Below the pieces are notes generated by a model, which made no database searches, was not told where the DNA came from, and saw only the letters and a list, made by a program, of their open reading frames with translations. Below are positions 21,664 to 31,024 of a stretch of DNA of 38,098 bases, one piece after another. Source of the DNA: Candidatus Rifleibacteriota bacterium (lineage in GTDB: Bacteria; Muiribacteriota; Ozemobacteria; Ozemobacterales; Ozemobacteraceae); contig JADFXM010000064.1 of NCBI GenBank assembly GCA_015233565.1, positions 1 through 38,098 of the forward strand. Reading direction: 5' to 3'. Position 1 is the stretch's first letter. Every line of letters begins with the position of its first letter. The translations under genes and the position numbers were made by a program.

Positions 21664-22940
21664 TGTCGACCTCCGTTGAGACAGAAACTCCATTTGGAAC
21701 CGAATTTTTCCAAGCCAATTCTGATCTCGTGCCCCTCGGATATCGCTACCAGTTCGGCGTTTTGGGTCGCGCCGTGGAATTCCGTGAATGGTGACGAGAC
21801 ATAATCAATCTGGGCGCCTCGCAGTATTTCAGCGTTTTTCGCCATCAAGCCGGGCGATACTCCGAATCCCTTGCGCACCTCTTCCTGTTCGAATTCCCGG
21901 AAGCAGGCCGCGGCTCTCTGGGCGTTCTTTTCGCTCATGGCCGCCACGGCTTCACGAATGAGAGATTCGATTCCAGAGCGTTCCTCCTGGATCATCGGCG
22001 TGGAAGGCGGCTCGAGCAGTTTCGGCCTGTCGGTGGAAGGTTCATTAGCAGGCTTCCCGCCCGTCTGGGGCTTGTTCGTGTCCGTGACTTCATGTCCGTC
22101 GTTCTGGGTTGCTTTCCCGCTGTCGCCGCCGGAAACAAGCGTGATCGACAGGTCTGATATCTCCATAAAATGACCCGTACCCCAGCCGTAAGGGTGCATC
22201 ATCAGCTTAATGCAAGGCTGTTCCAGGCGTGAGCCGGTGACGCGCATCTTTTCCTGGCCGTTCATGCTGTAGACGGTTTCTCCGGTGGAACCGTCGTAGA
22301 CAATCTCTTCGGTGAACCAATTGTCCCAGAGCGGTGCCGTGAAGGGAGCCTGGCCACCCTGATGCTTGCCCGGGCCCTTCGGAAAATTGGCGCCAGTAAT
22401 GAGCGCGAAGCAGTTCCAGTCAGCCTCGTAGTCGAAGTTGTTGTAGGTCACGCCGAAGAGGTGCTCCTGGATTGGCGGCTTCTCGGCGGAAGGTTTGCCC
22501 TGGGGGACTCCGAAAAATTCGATCACACCTCCGAATTTTCGGCTGGCCGCATGTACGAACATGCGACGGGAGAACTTAATCTTCGCGCCTTTCGGAATGG
22601 CGATCGGCCGTGAATATACCACGCCGACATGGTCCGTCTTGTCGGCAGTCAGCTTCAACTTTCCGTCCCTTACTACCACCGCCGATGAATCAGCGGGCTT
22701 TCCTTCGCCGAACTTGTCTTTCCAGCTCCCGCGTGTAGTCCACCAGTTGTCGGGTAACAGTCTGACGAAGGCGTCCTTGAATAGGATGCCTTCTAATCCG
22801 GCCGGTACCCTTGGCGGGAGGCCGCAAAGGGCTCCCCCATTTTCGGCCGGAGCCGGCAGGCTGCACGAGAGCGCTGCAAGAATGACCGCCAAAAGGCAGG
22901 CATGACGACAGACGAATCGATGTGCTGAAGTCCTGGTCAT
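21660..22940 (-). CDS. Secreted lipoprotein: lectin/glucanase-like domain plus C-terminal domain
   Basis: ATG 22938-22940 is preferred because GGAGA is correctly placed; the product has 426 residues. The leader ends in a lipobox (LAALSC). Residues ~45-260 look like a concanavalin-type beta-sandwich (LFKDAFVRLLPDNWWTTRG, KIKFSRRMFVHAASRKFGG, WGTGHFMEISDLSITLV). A Pro/Gly-rich linker follows (~265-320). The last ~100 residues (IESLIREAVAAMSEKNAQRA to KWSFCLNGG) look like a small NTF2-like or related domain. Translational coupling to the phospholipase-like gene implies a joint extracellular role. I do not recognise the exact family. Confidence 0.6.
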   Translation of the reverse strand: MTRTSAHRFVCRHACLLAVILAALSCSLPAPAENGGALCGLPPRVPAGLEGILFKDAFVRLLPDNWWTTRGSWKDKFGEGKPADSSAVVVRDGKLKLTADKTDHVGVVYSRPIAIPKGAKIKFSRRMFVHAASRKFGGVIEFFGVPQGKPSAEKPPIQEHLFGVTYNNFDYEADWNCFALITGANFPKGPGKHQGGQAPFTAPLWDNWFTEEIVYDGSTGETVYSMNGQEKMRVTGSRLEQPCIKLMMHPYGWGTGHFMEISDLSITLVSGGDSGKATQNDGHEVTDTNKPQTGGKPANEPSTDRPKLLEPPSTPMIQEERSGIESLIREAVAAMSEKNAQRAAACFREFEQEEVRKGFGVSPGLMAKNAEILRGAQIDYVSSPFTEFHGATQNAELVAISEGHEIRIGLEKFGSKWSFCLNGGRQ

Positions 22941-23072
22941 TGGTTTCTCCATTTTCCAGAATATGAATCGAAGAGCCGTTTTTGAAGGGCTTCCGAATTC
23001 TTCGTCCTGCGAAAATCAATCATAAAAACACTGCAGAACCTTCTACTTCCCAAGCCAATTTAGGCTTCAAAC

Positions 23073-25715
23073 TCACTTAACCTCTTCAGGCGTAGCCAGC
23101 GCAAGAAAATAATTCTTCAGAAAATCAGAAGCGAATTTTTGGGCGTCTTCAACTTTCACATCTTTGAACAAGTTATGAAATCCTGCTTTTCCAAAATCCT
23201 GCAAAATTCCAGCTTCCCAATAGCCACTTCCAAGCAAACCAGCAAGGGTATTCGACTGGGAATCTGATCTTTCCATTTGTCCAAGAAATAATGCCTCCCA
23301 AATCTTTGCGGCAGTTTGAAGTTGCTGCTCAGTAATAGAAAGTTCCGGAAGTTTTCTCAAAATATCTTTCAACTTTTCTTTTGCTTCCAAAGCTCGCTTC
23401 TCCGGAACTCGAAACACTGTAAAGACTGAAGTGATACCCATATTGGTCGAAAACTGAATAAAGCATGTTTCTTCGATCAATCCAGCTTCCTCAAGGGGTT
23501 TGAAAATAATACCATTTTTGCTCCATGTCAGGATGTGAGTCCAAAGAGCACCGAGAGCAAATCTTTTCATGGACAGGCTTGCATCCTTTACATCTAAGGG
23601 AGGAAATCTGAATCCCAACGCGAGATAAGCGCCACCTCGGCCCTTACCAGGGAGGTCGATTTCCAATGGTTTGGGCAAGGGTTCCTTCAATTCGGGTGGA
23701 ATCACAACTGGAGGAAGAGGGCTTGCTTTGGGCAACTGACCAAATGTAGATTCGATTTCCTTTTCCATTTTTTGAGTGTCAATATTCCCAACAATAGCTG
23801 CGCTCACATTTGCCGGAACAATAACTGTTCTGCAAAATTCCTGTAGATCAGACAAATTTATTCCATGAGTTTCAGCCTCAGAGACAGAAGTAAAACGAAG
23901 TGGAGAGCTTGCGAAAACATTTGAAGAAAAGCAGTCCCATAAAAGCTTTATTGGTTCCTCCGCATCACAAAAATCTCGAGAAACACCCTTTTTTGCAGAA
24001 TCAAGAATTGCCTCACTTAAAGGAGCTTCAAATAAGACTTTTTTGGCGATTGAGCAAATATCAGATAGTTTCTCTTTCTGACCATGAACTGTAATTATTA
24101 TCCCGGACGGGTTCCCTCTAATTGAAACATTTCCACCAACCTCATCGAGTTTATTCTTCAATTCTCCGGAATCTGCGCCATAATCAATCAGTGAACGAAT
24201 AGAAGCTTTGGTTAAATCGCTTAATGCAGCTCCATTTTTTAGGTTCAAGCCTCTGGAAAGATCAAGAAAAAGAGAAATCGCCGCAAACTCGCTTCCTTGA
24301 TAGGGTTTAACAAGATAACTCAACCCGTTGGGAAGTTTTGCGAACTTTACATCCTGGCTTCCTGATTTTTGTTTCTCAAGCGGCTGGACGACTACTAATG
24401 CGTATTTTCCGGATTCAAACAATTTGCCAGCCGTTTTACGCATGATTTCCGGAGTAATCCTTTCCAACGCGCTTTCAAATTCCTCAACACGGTTAACCGA
24501 CAATACCAATTCTGTGTAAGCCAGCTCATAAGCATACGAAACCCGGCTTTCTTTAACCATATCAATCTCACTTCGTTTGGAAATCATCGCTCTTTTCAAT
24601 TCTTCAAGAGTAATCTTTCTTGCTGCAAGTCCAGAAAGTTTTGACAGTAATGTCGAAACCGTTCTGTCCACGTCAAGATCGACACCTTCTAATCCAATTC
24701 CGAAAATTCCATGCTGAATATTTGGAGTATAAAAAGTTTTTATTCGAAAATCTTTGTGCAGTTCCTGGGGAAATATGGAGTTGGCACCTTTTTCGCTGTC
24801 TCTGCTAAGGATTCCATTCCAGAGAAGTGTTGCAGCAAATTCATCTTTTCCAGCATTTAAACCCGAAGGAGCTTCGAAAGCGAGCAGTACCTGAGTTTTT
24901 TTTATGTCAGAGAACTCTCTCTTTTCTCTCAACCACTCTGATGTGTTGTTGACTTTCTTACTTTCAAAAGCCTCCCCGAAGGGGGCAGCTTTCAGGGAAC
25001 CGAAAAATTCCATGGATTTTTTAATCGTTTCGGAAATATCCACATTACCAGTAATAACTATTATTGCATTATTTGGTACAAATCGTTGTTGAATGAGGGT
25101 TGAAACTTGGTCCAAAGTAATACTTGTAAGTGTCTCTTCAGAAGCATCTCCGTGCATGGCAAATTGTGTTGAAGGAAACAGCAATCCTCGTGCTTCTTTT
25201 AAAAGGAAACCACTTGCGAGTGGGGAAGTTTTTGCGTCTTTAAAATGACGTCTTACCGCTGAACGAGCATTCTCAAAATCTGTCAAAGAGGGACTAAGTT
25301 CAAATCCGGAAGCCTTTACATAAGAAAGCATCGAATCAAGGCTTTCTGAAGGACCCCAGCAACCTAACGTCAACCCAATACTATTTTTGGAGTCGTCGAT
25401 GTCTATTTGACAACCTGCCGTTTCCAGAGCTGAGTTCAGTTTTTTTCTGGAATAACCGTTCAAATCTGATCTATACATAAGTTGAGACAGAATTCCGCTC
25501 ATTCCTGGGGAAACAGGAAAAGAAGAATCAGACCCGACATCCAACAATAGAGCCACAGCCACCAAGGGAAGACTTGTGTCACGAGCTACAACAATTCTCA
25601 ACCCGTTTGGTAAAATTGCTTTTTCAGGGGGTGGCTTGATTAACGCAAACAATTGTCCAGTACAAGATAAAAGAATTAACACAACAAATAAAATAAATGA
25701 ATTTGCTCGTTTCAT
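23073..25715 (-). CDS. Double-length M16-family protein without zinc-binding motifs
   Basis: The 880-residue protein has an exported leader (lipobox LLSC) and two M16 peptidase-like halves, ~33-450 and ~455-880 (LPNGLRIVVARDTSLPLVAV; LPNGLSYLVKPYQGSEFAAI). M16 peptidases bind zinc through HxxEH. At the equivalent place the first half has GILSQ (74-78) and the second half, around NGAALSDLTKASIRSLI, also lacks it. Both halves keep other M16 features (FVPNNAIIVITGNVD; VPANVSAAIVGNID). It is probably non-catalytic, acting in binding or with a partner peptidase elsewhere. The small exported gene at 25739 lies 23 bases upstream. Confidence 0.85.
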   Translation of the reverse strand: MKRANSFILFVVLILLSCTGQLFALIKPPPEKAILPNGLRIVVARDTSLPLVAVALLLDVGSDSSFPVSPGMSGILSQLMYRSDLNGYSRKKLNSALETAGCQIDIDDSKNSIGLTLGCWGPSESLDSMLSYVKASGFELSPSLTDFENARSAVRRHFKDAKTSPLASGFLLKEARGLLFPSTQFAMHGDASEETLTSITLDQVSTLIQQRFVPNNAIIVITGNVDISETIKKSMEFFGSLKAAPFGEAFESKKVNNTSEWLREKREFSDIKKTQVLLAFEAPSGLNAGKDEFAATLLWNGILSRDSEKGANSIFPQELHKDFRIKTFYTPNIQHGIFGIGLEGVDLDVDRTVSTLLSKLSGLAARKITLEELKRAMISKRSEIDMVKESRVSYAYELAYTELVLSVNRVEEFESALERITPEIMRKTAGKLFESGKYALVVVQPLEKQKSGSQDVKFAKLPNGLSYLVKPYQGSEFAAISLFLDLSRGLNLKNGAALSDLTKASIRSLIDYGADSGELKNKLDEVGGNVSIRGNPSGIIITVHGQKEKLSDICSIAKKVLFEAPLSEAILDSAKKGVSRDFCDAEEPIKLLWDCFSSNVFASSPLRFTSVSEAETHGINLSDLQEFCRTVIVPANVSAAIVGNIDTQKMEKEIESTFGQLPKASPLPPVVIPPELKEPLPKPLEIDLPGKGRGGAYLALGFRFPPLDVKDASLSMKRFALGALWTHILTWSKNGIIFKPLEEAGLIEETCFIQFSTNMGITSVFTVFRVPEKRALEAKEKLKDILRKLPELSITEQQLQTAAKIWEALFLGQMERSDSQSNTLAGLLGSGYWEAGILQDFGKAGFHNLFKDVKVEDAQKFASDFLKNYFLALATPEEVK

Positions 25716-25738
25716 TATAAAATCTCCAAAAATTGAAT

Positions 25739-26125
25739 TTACAAATTTTTTTTCAATACTACTCGTCCAGATGTGATTTCAACTACACTGAAAGTATATT
25801 TGGATACCTTCACCATTTTGTAGTTTTCTTCGCCATAGATTTCTTTTCGATACCCTATTTTATCAGCGTAAGCCCGTTTGGCTTCGTTTAGGTACTTTAT
25901 GAATTCAACGGCTGGATTACTTTCAAGGATACGAAAATCGCTTCTCTCAATATCAATAGAAAAGGAAAAACTTTCTTCTCTGTCAGTTACAATATCCACA
26001 TTCACGGTATGTGAAAAAGAACCAGCGTACCCATTAAAAGATGAATACAAGGTAAACAGCAAGAAGAAAAATAAGGGGCTTGCTATTAGAAAACGCCGAA
26101 AAGTAATTTTTTCGCAATCCTGCAT
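25739..26125 (-). CDS. Small exported/membrane-anchored protein of unknown function
   Basis: The 128-residue protein has a positively charged start and one hydrophobic segment (FLIASPLFFFLLFTLYSSF), then a soluble part (VNVDIVTDREESFSFSIDIE, EFIKYLNEAKRAYADKIGY). No family is recognised. It ends 23 bases before the M16-like gene in the same direction, so the two probably form an operon. Confidence 0.65.
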   Translation of the reverse strand: MQDCEKITFRRFLIASPLFFFLLFTLYSSFNGYAGSFSHTVNVDIVTDREESFSFSIDIERSDFRILESNPAVEFIKYLNEAKRAYADKIGYRKEIYGEENYKMVKVSKYTFSVVEITSGRVVLKKNL

Positions 26126-26241
26126 TGTGTTTTATTTTTCCTGGCAATCTATCTTAGAACACTATAGTAAAGCAAAGTTGTTTTGTCAAACTATCATTTT
26201 TTGGACAAACAACCTAGGTGAACATTTTTGTCGATTGGCAT

Positions 26242-26558
26242 TCACACAAATTTTAAAATTGAGAATTGGCTTCCATAGCTGGAGTCTGAGATGTATTGAA
26301 TTTCACTTCCAGCACCGAGGTTTCTTGATAAAATCAACTTGTACAGGAATTTTTTTACCCAGTTTTTGGAGCCTCCAGTGCCATCACCCACCTGTCCGAA
26401 GTAATTGTGCCCCCATGTCCAGAAAGTACCATCATTTTTCAAAGCCAGGCAATGCTCTTTTCCGCAACCTATCGAAACAACATTAGATTGACCCGGCAAT
26501 TGCCTCACGGAATTTTGTTCCCATTTCCAGACAGTTCCGTCGTTTTTCAGCGCAAGAC
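26242..26558 (-). pseudogene. RCC1-repeat protein fragment cut by IS1634
   Basis: Reading from the IS boundary, the frame gives LALKNDGTVWKWEQNSVRQL, then SIGCGKEHCLALKNDGTFWTWGHN and FGQVGDGTGG. These are two RCC1/ATS1-type beta-propeller blades (the 'C/G-HCLALK.DG.VW.WG.N..GQLGDGT' pattern). The N-terminal part would lie beyond 26559, but IS1634 starts there and the far side of the two IS elements encodes something else. The 3' part is also lost after GGSKNWVKK. Confidence 0.65.
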
Positions 26559-28649
26559 TAACCCAAGTTTGTCACTAGGTGGGTTGAAATGAGGATGAAA
26601 TCTCATTTTTGTCTTTTTTTTCGCCACTACTGATTTCTATGTGGTTTATTTTTCTTGGAAGGATCGATTCCCGAACTTTTAGAACCTTGTAAATTTTCTT
26701 CTGCTCTGGCTCGGGCGTGCTCGATAACCGTAAAGTGGTTCTCTGGAGAACATCACCGGCTTTTTCAGTATATTCCAACGTCATTCTTTGATGTGTCGAT
26801 AAGATTTTTCTTACCGTGGACCAAGAAGTTGAAATGCTTTCCTGCCTCAACTGCCATTCAATTGATTGCAAAATATGATAAGCCATTACTGAAATGAATA
26901 AATGAGCGTCAGCTCTGTTTTCCTTTTGATGAAACACTGGACGAACACCCAACGAGGATTTCAGTGCCCTAAAAGCTCTTTCAACACGGGTAAGCATAGA
27001 ATAGGTCTTCCAGATCTCTTCATCTGATAAATCCAGCCGATCTGTCCGTAATACATAGCAGCCATCTAATGAAGCTTCTTTTTCATAATTCTCACGTTTT
27101 GAAAAGACTATTTTTGTGGCACTTTTCGGCTTCTCTTTGTTTTCGGCAATAACTTCAACGTCATAAATTTTAGATGCTTGAGGATATCTTTCACGTAAAC
27201 GGCCTATTACTTCAAGTATTTTGGAATAGGTCTTCATTCTTCCTTTTTTGGATAAGCCTTCTTGAAAATAATTGATCCTCTCTATAAAACGCTTCTCCTG
27301 GTTTGTGCGAATCGCGTTGTCCTTTTCTATTCTTCCTGCGCTTCGACAAAGCAAAAAGGCTTCATTTGATTCTGTCTTCCGCTTTATTTCGATTCTTACA
27401 TTTCCCTTGTCATCTTTTATTACTGGGGAAATCTCCTTCGAATCTTGCATCGCAAACCCAGAGAAACCACGACTCACAACTATGTAATTCAAACCCTTCT
27501 CTTGAAGGTAAGTGATATTGTCATTGTTGGCTATTCCGGCATCCATTACAACTGTCTTGCCTACTTGGAAATCATGCCCAGCTTTCTCAAGCGATTCAAT
27601 CATTGGTTTTAATGTTTTTCCCTCGTATTGATTACCCGGGAAAAGCTGGCTGTGTTTGGCAAAACCATCAGAGTCCACAATTAACGCCAGCGTGAGAAGT
27701 TTTGCATCAGACCGCTTTTCTTTGGACATTCCTCTTTGAGCTTTGGGATTGCTTTCTGCTTCTCCTTCAAAATAAGTGTTTGTTAAGTCAAAAAACAAAA
27801 GCTTTTCTTCAAGTCCAAAGAGATTCCTCTCTTTCACAGAAAGCTTGGATTCTATCTTCTCCCTGTGTTTAAATAGAATGTCGCCTGCCCTGTAAAAAGA
27901 ACTGAGAGAAAGTTTTTCAGGTTTATCGACTAATTCGTAAATCGAAGAGCGTTCTTCCGCCCATTTGAATGTATGACGTTCGCTTCCTGGATCTATTAAG
28001 CGGCCAGCTATAAGAGTTTCAATTATGGGAAGAGAATATTCAGGGACTCCGGATTCCAGAAGAATTGTATTCATATCAAGTGTTTTCCATATTTCGTGAC
28101 AAACAATTTCCGGTCCCAATGATCTCACGTCTTTGCTTTCAATAGAGGCTGTGTCAACCATTGAAAAGGCAGGTGCAACTTGTTCTGATGGAGTATTATC
28201 AAAAGTTTCTTCAGAAGCTCTTTTTTCGAATATTTTTTTCACTGCGGCTTTGGCGATTTTTTCAATTTTGGGATCCGCAGGAAATAAAGTTTTTTGTCCG
28301 ATTAATAAGGATTCTATGAGATTGGCGAGTTCTTTGAATCTGTCCTCTGGGAGATCAAGATCACCAAGATTAAGAATCAGGCGTTGTCTTGGCCCTTTGG
28401 TGGTTCGGACATTTTCAACCAAGTGGCAATATTGATAGGACAGGCCTGAATCCCGGTTGGTTTTTTTGACTTTTCGAATATACATAGGAGGAAATATAAC
28501 AAAAGTTGAAGAGAAAGTCAAGAAAAAACATCTTGTGGGTCACTACATTGGAGGTTTTGTCACCCGAAAATCGCTTTTGATGAGAGGTAATTTTTAAAAT
28601 TTGATTATTTATTGGTTAAATTTTGGGGCAAAATGACAAACTTGGGTTA
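26559..28649 (-). mobile_element. IS1634-family insertion sequence
   Basis: Perfect 16 bp inverted repeats TAACCCAAGTTTGTCA (26559-26574) and TGACAAACTTGGGTTA (28634-28649) bound a single transposase gene. No target-site duplication is evident: flanks are CAAGAC and ATCCCA. The element abuts an IS4 element two bases further on. Confidence 0.85.
26575..28485 (-). CDS. IS1634-family DDE transposase
   Basis: Starting at MYIRKVKKTNRDSGLSYQY the protein has ~636 residues, usual for the family. It has LFFDLTNTYFEGE (first Asp region), VVMDAGIANNDNITYL (second Asp), YVLRTDRLDLSDEEIWKTY, the C-terminal RVERAFRALKSSLGVRPVF carrying the catalytic Glu (VERAFRALK) and FHQKENRADAHLFISVMAYH. The frame is intact, so this copy may be active. 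No strong ribosome binding site is visible. Confidence 0.88.
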   Translation of the reverse strand: MYIRKVKKTNRDSGLSYQYCHLVENVRTTKGPRQRLILNLGDLDLPEDRFKELANLIESLLIGQKTLFPADPKIEKIAKAAVKKIFEKRASEETFDNTPSEQVAPAFSMVDTASIESKDVRSLGPEIVCHEIWKTLDMNTILLESGVPEYSLPIIETLIAGRLIDPGSERHTFKWAEERSSIYELVDKPEKLSLSSFYRAGDILFKHREKIESKLSVKERNLFGLEEKLLFFDLTNTYFEGEAESNPKAQRGMSKEKRSDAKLLTLALIVDSDGFAKHSQLFPGNQYEGKTLKPMIESLEKAGHDFQVGKTVVMDAGIANNDNITYLQEKGLNYIVVSRGFSGFAMQDSKEISPVIKDDKGNVRIEIKRKTESNEAFLLCRSAGRIEKDNAIRTNQEKRFIERINYFQEGLSKKGRMKTYSKILEVIGRLRERYPQASKIYDVEVIAENKEKPKSATKIVFSKRENYEKEASLDGCYVLRTDRLDLSDEEIWKTYSMLTRVERAFRALKSSLGVRPVFHQKENRADAHLFISVMAYHILQSIEWQLRQESISTSWSTVRKILSTHQRMTLEYTEKAGDVLQRTTLRLSSTPEPEQKKIYKVLKVRESILPRKINHIEISSGEKKDKNEISSSFQPT

Positions 28650-28651
28650 AT

Positions 28652-30112
28652 CCCAATACTGTTCACTTAAGTATTAAAATATTATTTTCAATTTTCAACC
28701 AGGTTGTTTTACTTCTTTTCCGAGGCCGTATTGGGAAAGGGCTCATCTTTCTTTTTACCCCTCGTTGGTTGTGGCGTGAACGACTTGATACCACACGTTC
28801 CTCTAAAATTTCCAAAAGTACCGCCTCATGAAGCGCTTTTCGCGCCCGAGGGGGAAAAAGCCGCAAAACCGACAATTTTACGGCGAATTACACGAACCGC
28901 ATGTAGAAAAGAAAGCTGGTCAGGATCGACGTCTGCCTTTAATCCCGCCTCATGCATTAGGCCGCGGATTGCAAAGTGCGCCATCATTAGACCATAAAAC
29001 TCTTGTTTTACCAAATCCGGAGTTTTGCTCCGTAGCACAATCCTTGCCCCGCGCAGATGCGTCTTTAATTCATCCAACGCTGTCTCTATTTCCCAACGTT
29101 CGTGATACAATGCCGCAAGCTCTTCGGCAGGTGCGTCTTCGTGATTTAAAATGGTTGTCATAAGACGATAAATTGCTTCCGAGCCAGCAACTCCGAGAAG
29201 TTTGTACTCGATCACTCTTACGACAATTCCATTTTGGTTTTTACGTCGGTCTTCCCTAGAAGCGTAAATCCTACTTAAAAATGAGCCATCTGGAAGCTTT
29301 TTCTCATGCGGCAGACAGATGTTCTTCTTTATTCTCCAAAGCAAGTCTGCGTCATTTGATTTTGCTTGATTCCATAATTCAAAGCCGTAGAAATACCGGT
29401 CGGCCAAACACAGCATTCCTTTATTGATGAAAGCCAACGCCCCTTTTGCGAGTGTAGCCTCTGCTGTTTTATAGCTTCCCAGCTGGGTTCCAAACAAAAC
29501 GTGCGTTCCATTCTCGACCAGGGAGACAAACCTCAATTGCGGGAATGCACTGTCCCCACGGCCTCCTGAAGATCTTCCAAAGGTGTTTTCGTTTTCCTTC
29601 TGGTCAGCAACATCCATCGTGCTTCCATCTAGGCTTACCAAGCGCCAGCGTCGATACCATCCTCCTTTTGTTGATTCAACTGCAATTGGTTGCACAATTT
29701 CATCGTGTATGCGTATTACCGTTTCACTTCCCAACCGGGTTCGTGCCTGAGAGATTCCCGATTTGTCAGTCACCTTGACAACGGCTTCAGGTCCGAGAAG
29801 CCACCGAATCCCTTCGAGAAGGCATCGCAAAACCTCACGGTAAGAAGAATTCATATATAACGCCAAGGCAATAACATAATAGACCACAATGTGGGCTGGC
29901 AAATCACGGTTTCGCTGGCTTGTCTTCCCGGTCTTACTTAAAACGGCATCAATACGTTCTACCGGAAAGGTTTTAGTGATAACACCAAGACTTATATGAT
30001 CAGTAATTCGTGTCCCAGCTGGGAGCCCAGCAATTGTTCTCGTCATGTGTCACTCCTGATGATTAAGATAACCACAGGATAGCACATTTCGCACTAAGTG
30101 AACAGTATTGGG
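28652..30112 (-). mobile_element. IS4-family insertion sequence
   Basis: Inverted repeats CCCAATACTGTTCACTTA (28652-28669) and TAAGTGAACAGTATTGGG (30095-30112) are perfect over 18 bp. The element begins two bases after the IS1634 right repeat, so one element inserted beside the other. A target duplication is not obvious. Confidence 0.85.
28663..30046 (-). pseudogene. IS4-family DDE transposase, frameshifted near the C-terminus
   Basis: The main frame (28826-30046) has the full catalytic core: VSLDGSTMDVADQKEN (Asp1), GMLCLADRYFYGFELW (Asp2) and the YREK-type motif YHERWEIETALDELK (Glu). It then drifts into 'AAFSPSGAKSAS'. The expected tail (RARKALHEAVLLEILEERVV, RHNQRGVKRKMSPFPIR) is found in another frame at 28663-28875. 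A one-base change near 28840-28865 explains this. Activity may be reduced or lost. Confidence 0.8.
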
Positions 30113-30113
30113 T

Positions 30114-30569
30114 TTAACCCTCAAGCAGCCATGCTCGCCGCGCCAACTCATCTTTGGCGGCCTTATAAATTTTGGAAGGTTCACCAGCTTGTCGGTCGAG
30201 TCCCTGGATTCCACAATGGCCAATAGCTCCTGGTCGAGAGTCTTCGAGCGGGTCTGCAACTACTTCAAGACGAGAAAGTTCGAACATTTTCCTCACGACG
30301 TGAACATCCAGAACCTTCAATCCAAAAGCTAATAGGACTTCATTTTCCCTGAAAGATTTGGCCTGAGAAATGGTGGTCAAGGAAAGATCCCATACTGAAA
30401 CTCGCACCGGTTGTGAAGTTCGATTCGCTTCAGCCGAGTCTTCACTTGAGGGTTGAAAAGCTTCCCCGTTCAGTGGTGGCTTTCCATCGGGAACAAAACG
30501 CGGAATTTTCCTGACGAGTCTTAAAACCTCTTTTGATGGCTCTAAAGGGGTTACGGGTTGAACTATCAT
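30114..30569 (-). CDS. Unknown protein, third gene of the TIGR04255 operon
   Basis: The 151-residue protein starts 4 bases after the previous stop. The first ~60 residues are proline-rich and probably flexible (EPSKEVLRLVRKIPRFVPDG). The second half looks folded: LSLTTISQAKSFRENEVLLA, LKVLDVHVVRKMFELSRLEV, then ADPLEDSRPGAIGHCGIQGL and AKDELARRAWLLEG. I cannot assign a family. The stop lies directly against the IS4 inverted repeat, so the true 3' end might have been altered. Confidence 0.6.
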   Translation of the reverse strand: MIVQPVTPLEPSKEVLRLVRKIPRFVPDGKPPLNGEAFQPSSEDSAEANRTSQPVRVSVWDLSLTTISQAKSFRENEVLLAFGLKVLDVHVVRKMFELSRLEVVADPLEDSRPGAIGHCGIQGLDRQAGEPSKIYKAAKDELARRAWLLEG

Positions 30570-30573
30570 TGGA

Positions 30574-31020
30574 TCAATTCAAAACAACATACACAAGCCG
30601 CTCAAAAAGCGGCTGGGAAACCGTTGATTCTGGTTCATCTTCGGTTCCGTCAAGTTGGTTGGTATCACGGTCCCGAAAAAACCATTCCAACTTGCAATCT
30701 TTCCGAACTTCAATTTCCAGATAAAATCTGCCGGCATCCCAGGCAAGTTGAATGTTTCCATTAACCGTTGGTTGTGTCAAAGGTAAAGGTAAAGGAAAAG
30801 AGAACTGTTGGTTTAAAAAGTCCCACAAATTGATAATCGCACGGATTTGTTCTTCTTCAAAAAGACCTTCCGGTTTCTGGAGTTTCCAGAGAAAGGATCG
30901 CCATTCAGTGTCGTTATTTAAAGAAATTGAATAGGCTTTTGATCGTCTTTCTTGGGTTTCGACAATTGCTTGAACCGGTTTAAGATCGGTAATCGCAGTT
31001 TGAGGTAAAGAAAGAAACAT
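30574..31020 (-). CDS. Unknown protein, second gene of the TIGR04255 operon
   Basis: ATG 31018-31020 has an excellent ribosome binding site (GGAGGAG) inside the end of the upstream gene. The 148-residue product (MFLSLPQTAITDLKPVQAIV, EWRSFLWKLQKPEGLFEEEQ, FLNQQFSFPLPLPLTQPTVN, GRFYLEIEVRKDCKLEWFFR) has no family I recognise. It is placed between the TIGR04255 gene and the third gene with 4-base gaps, implying a common mRNA and stoichiometric use. Confidence 0.65.
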   Translation of the reverse strand: MFLSLPQTAITDLKPVQAIVETQERRSKAYSISLNNDTEWRSFLWKLQKPEGLFEEEQIRAIINLWDFLNQQFSFPLPLPLTQPTVNGNIQLAWDAGRFYLEIEVRKDCKLEWFFRDRDTNQLDGTEDEPESTVSQPLFERLVYVVLN

Positions 31021-31024
31021 TATT

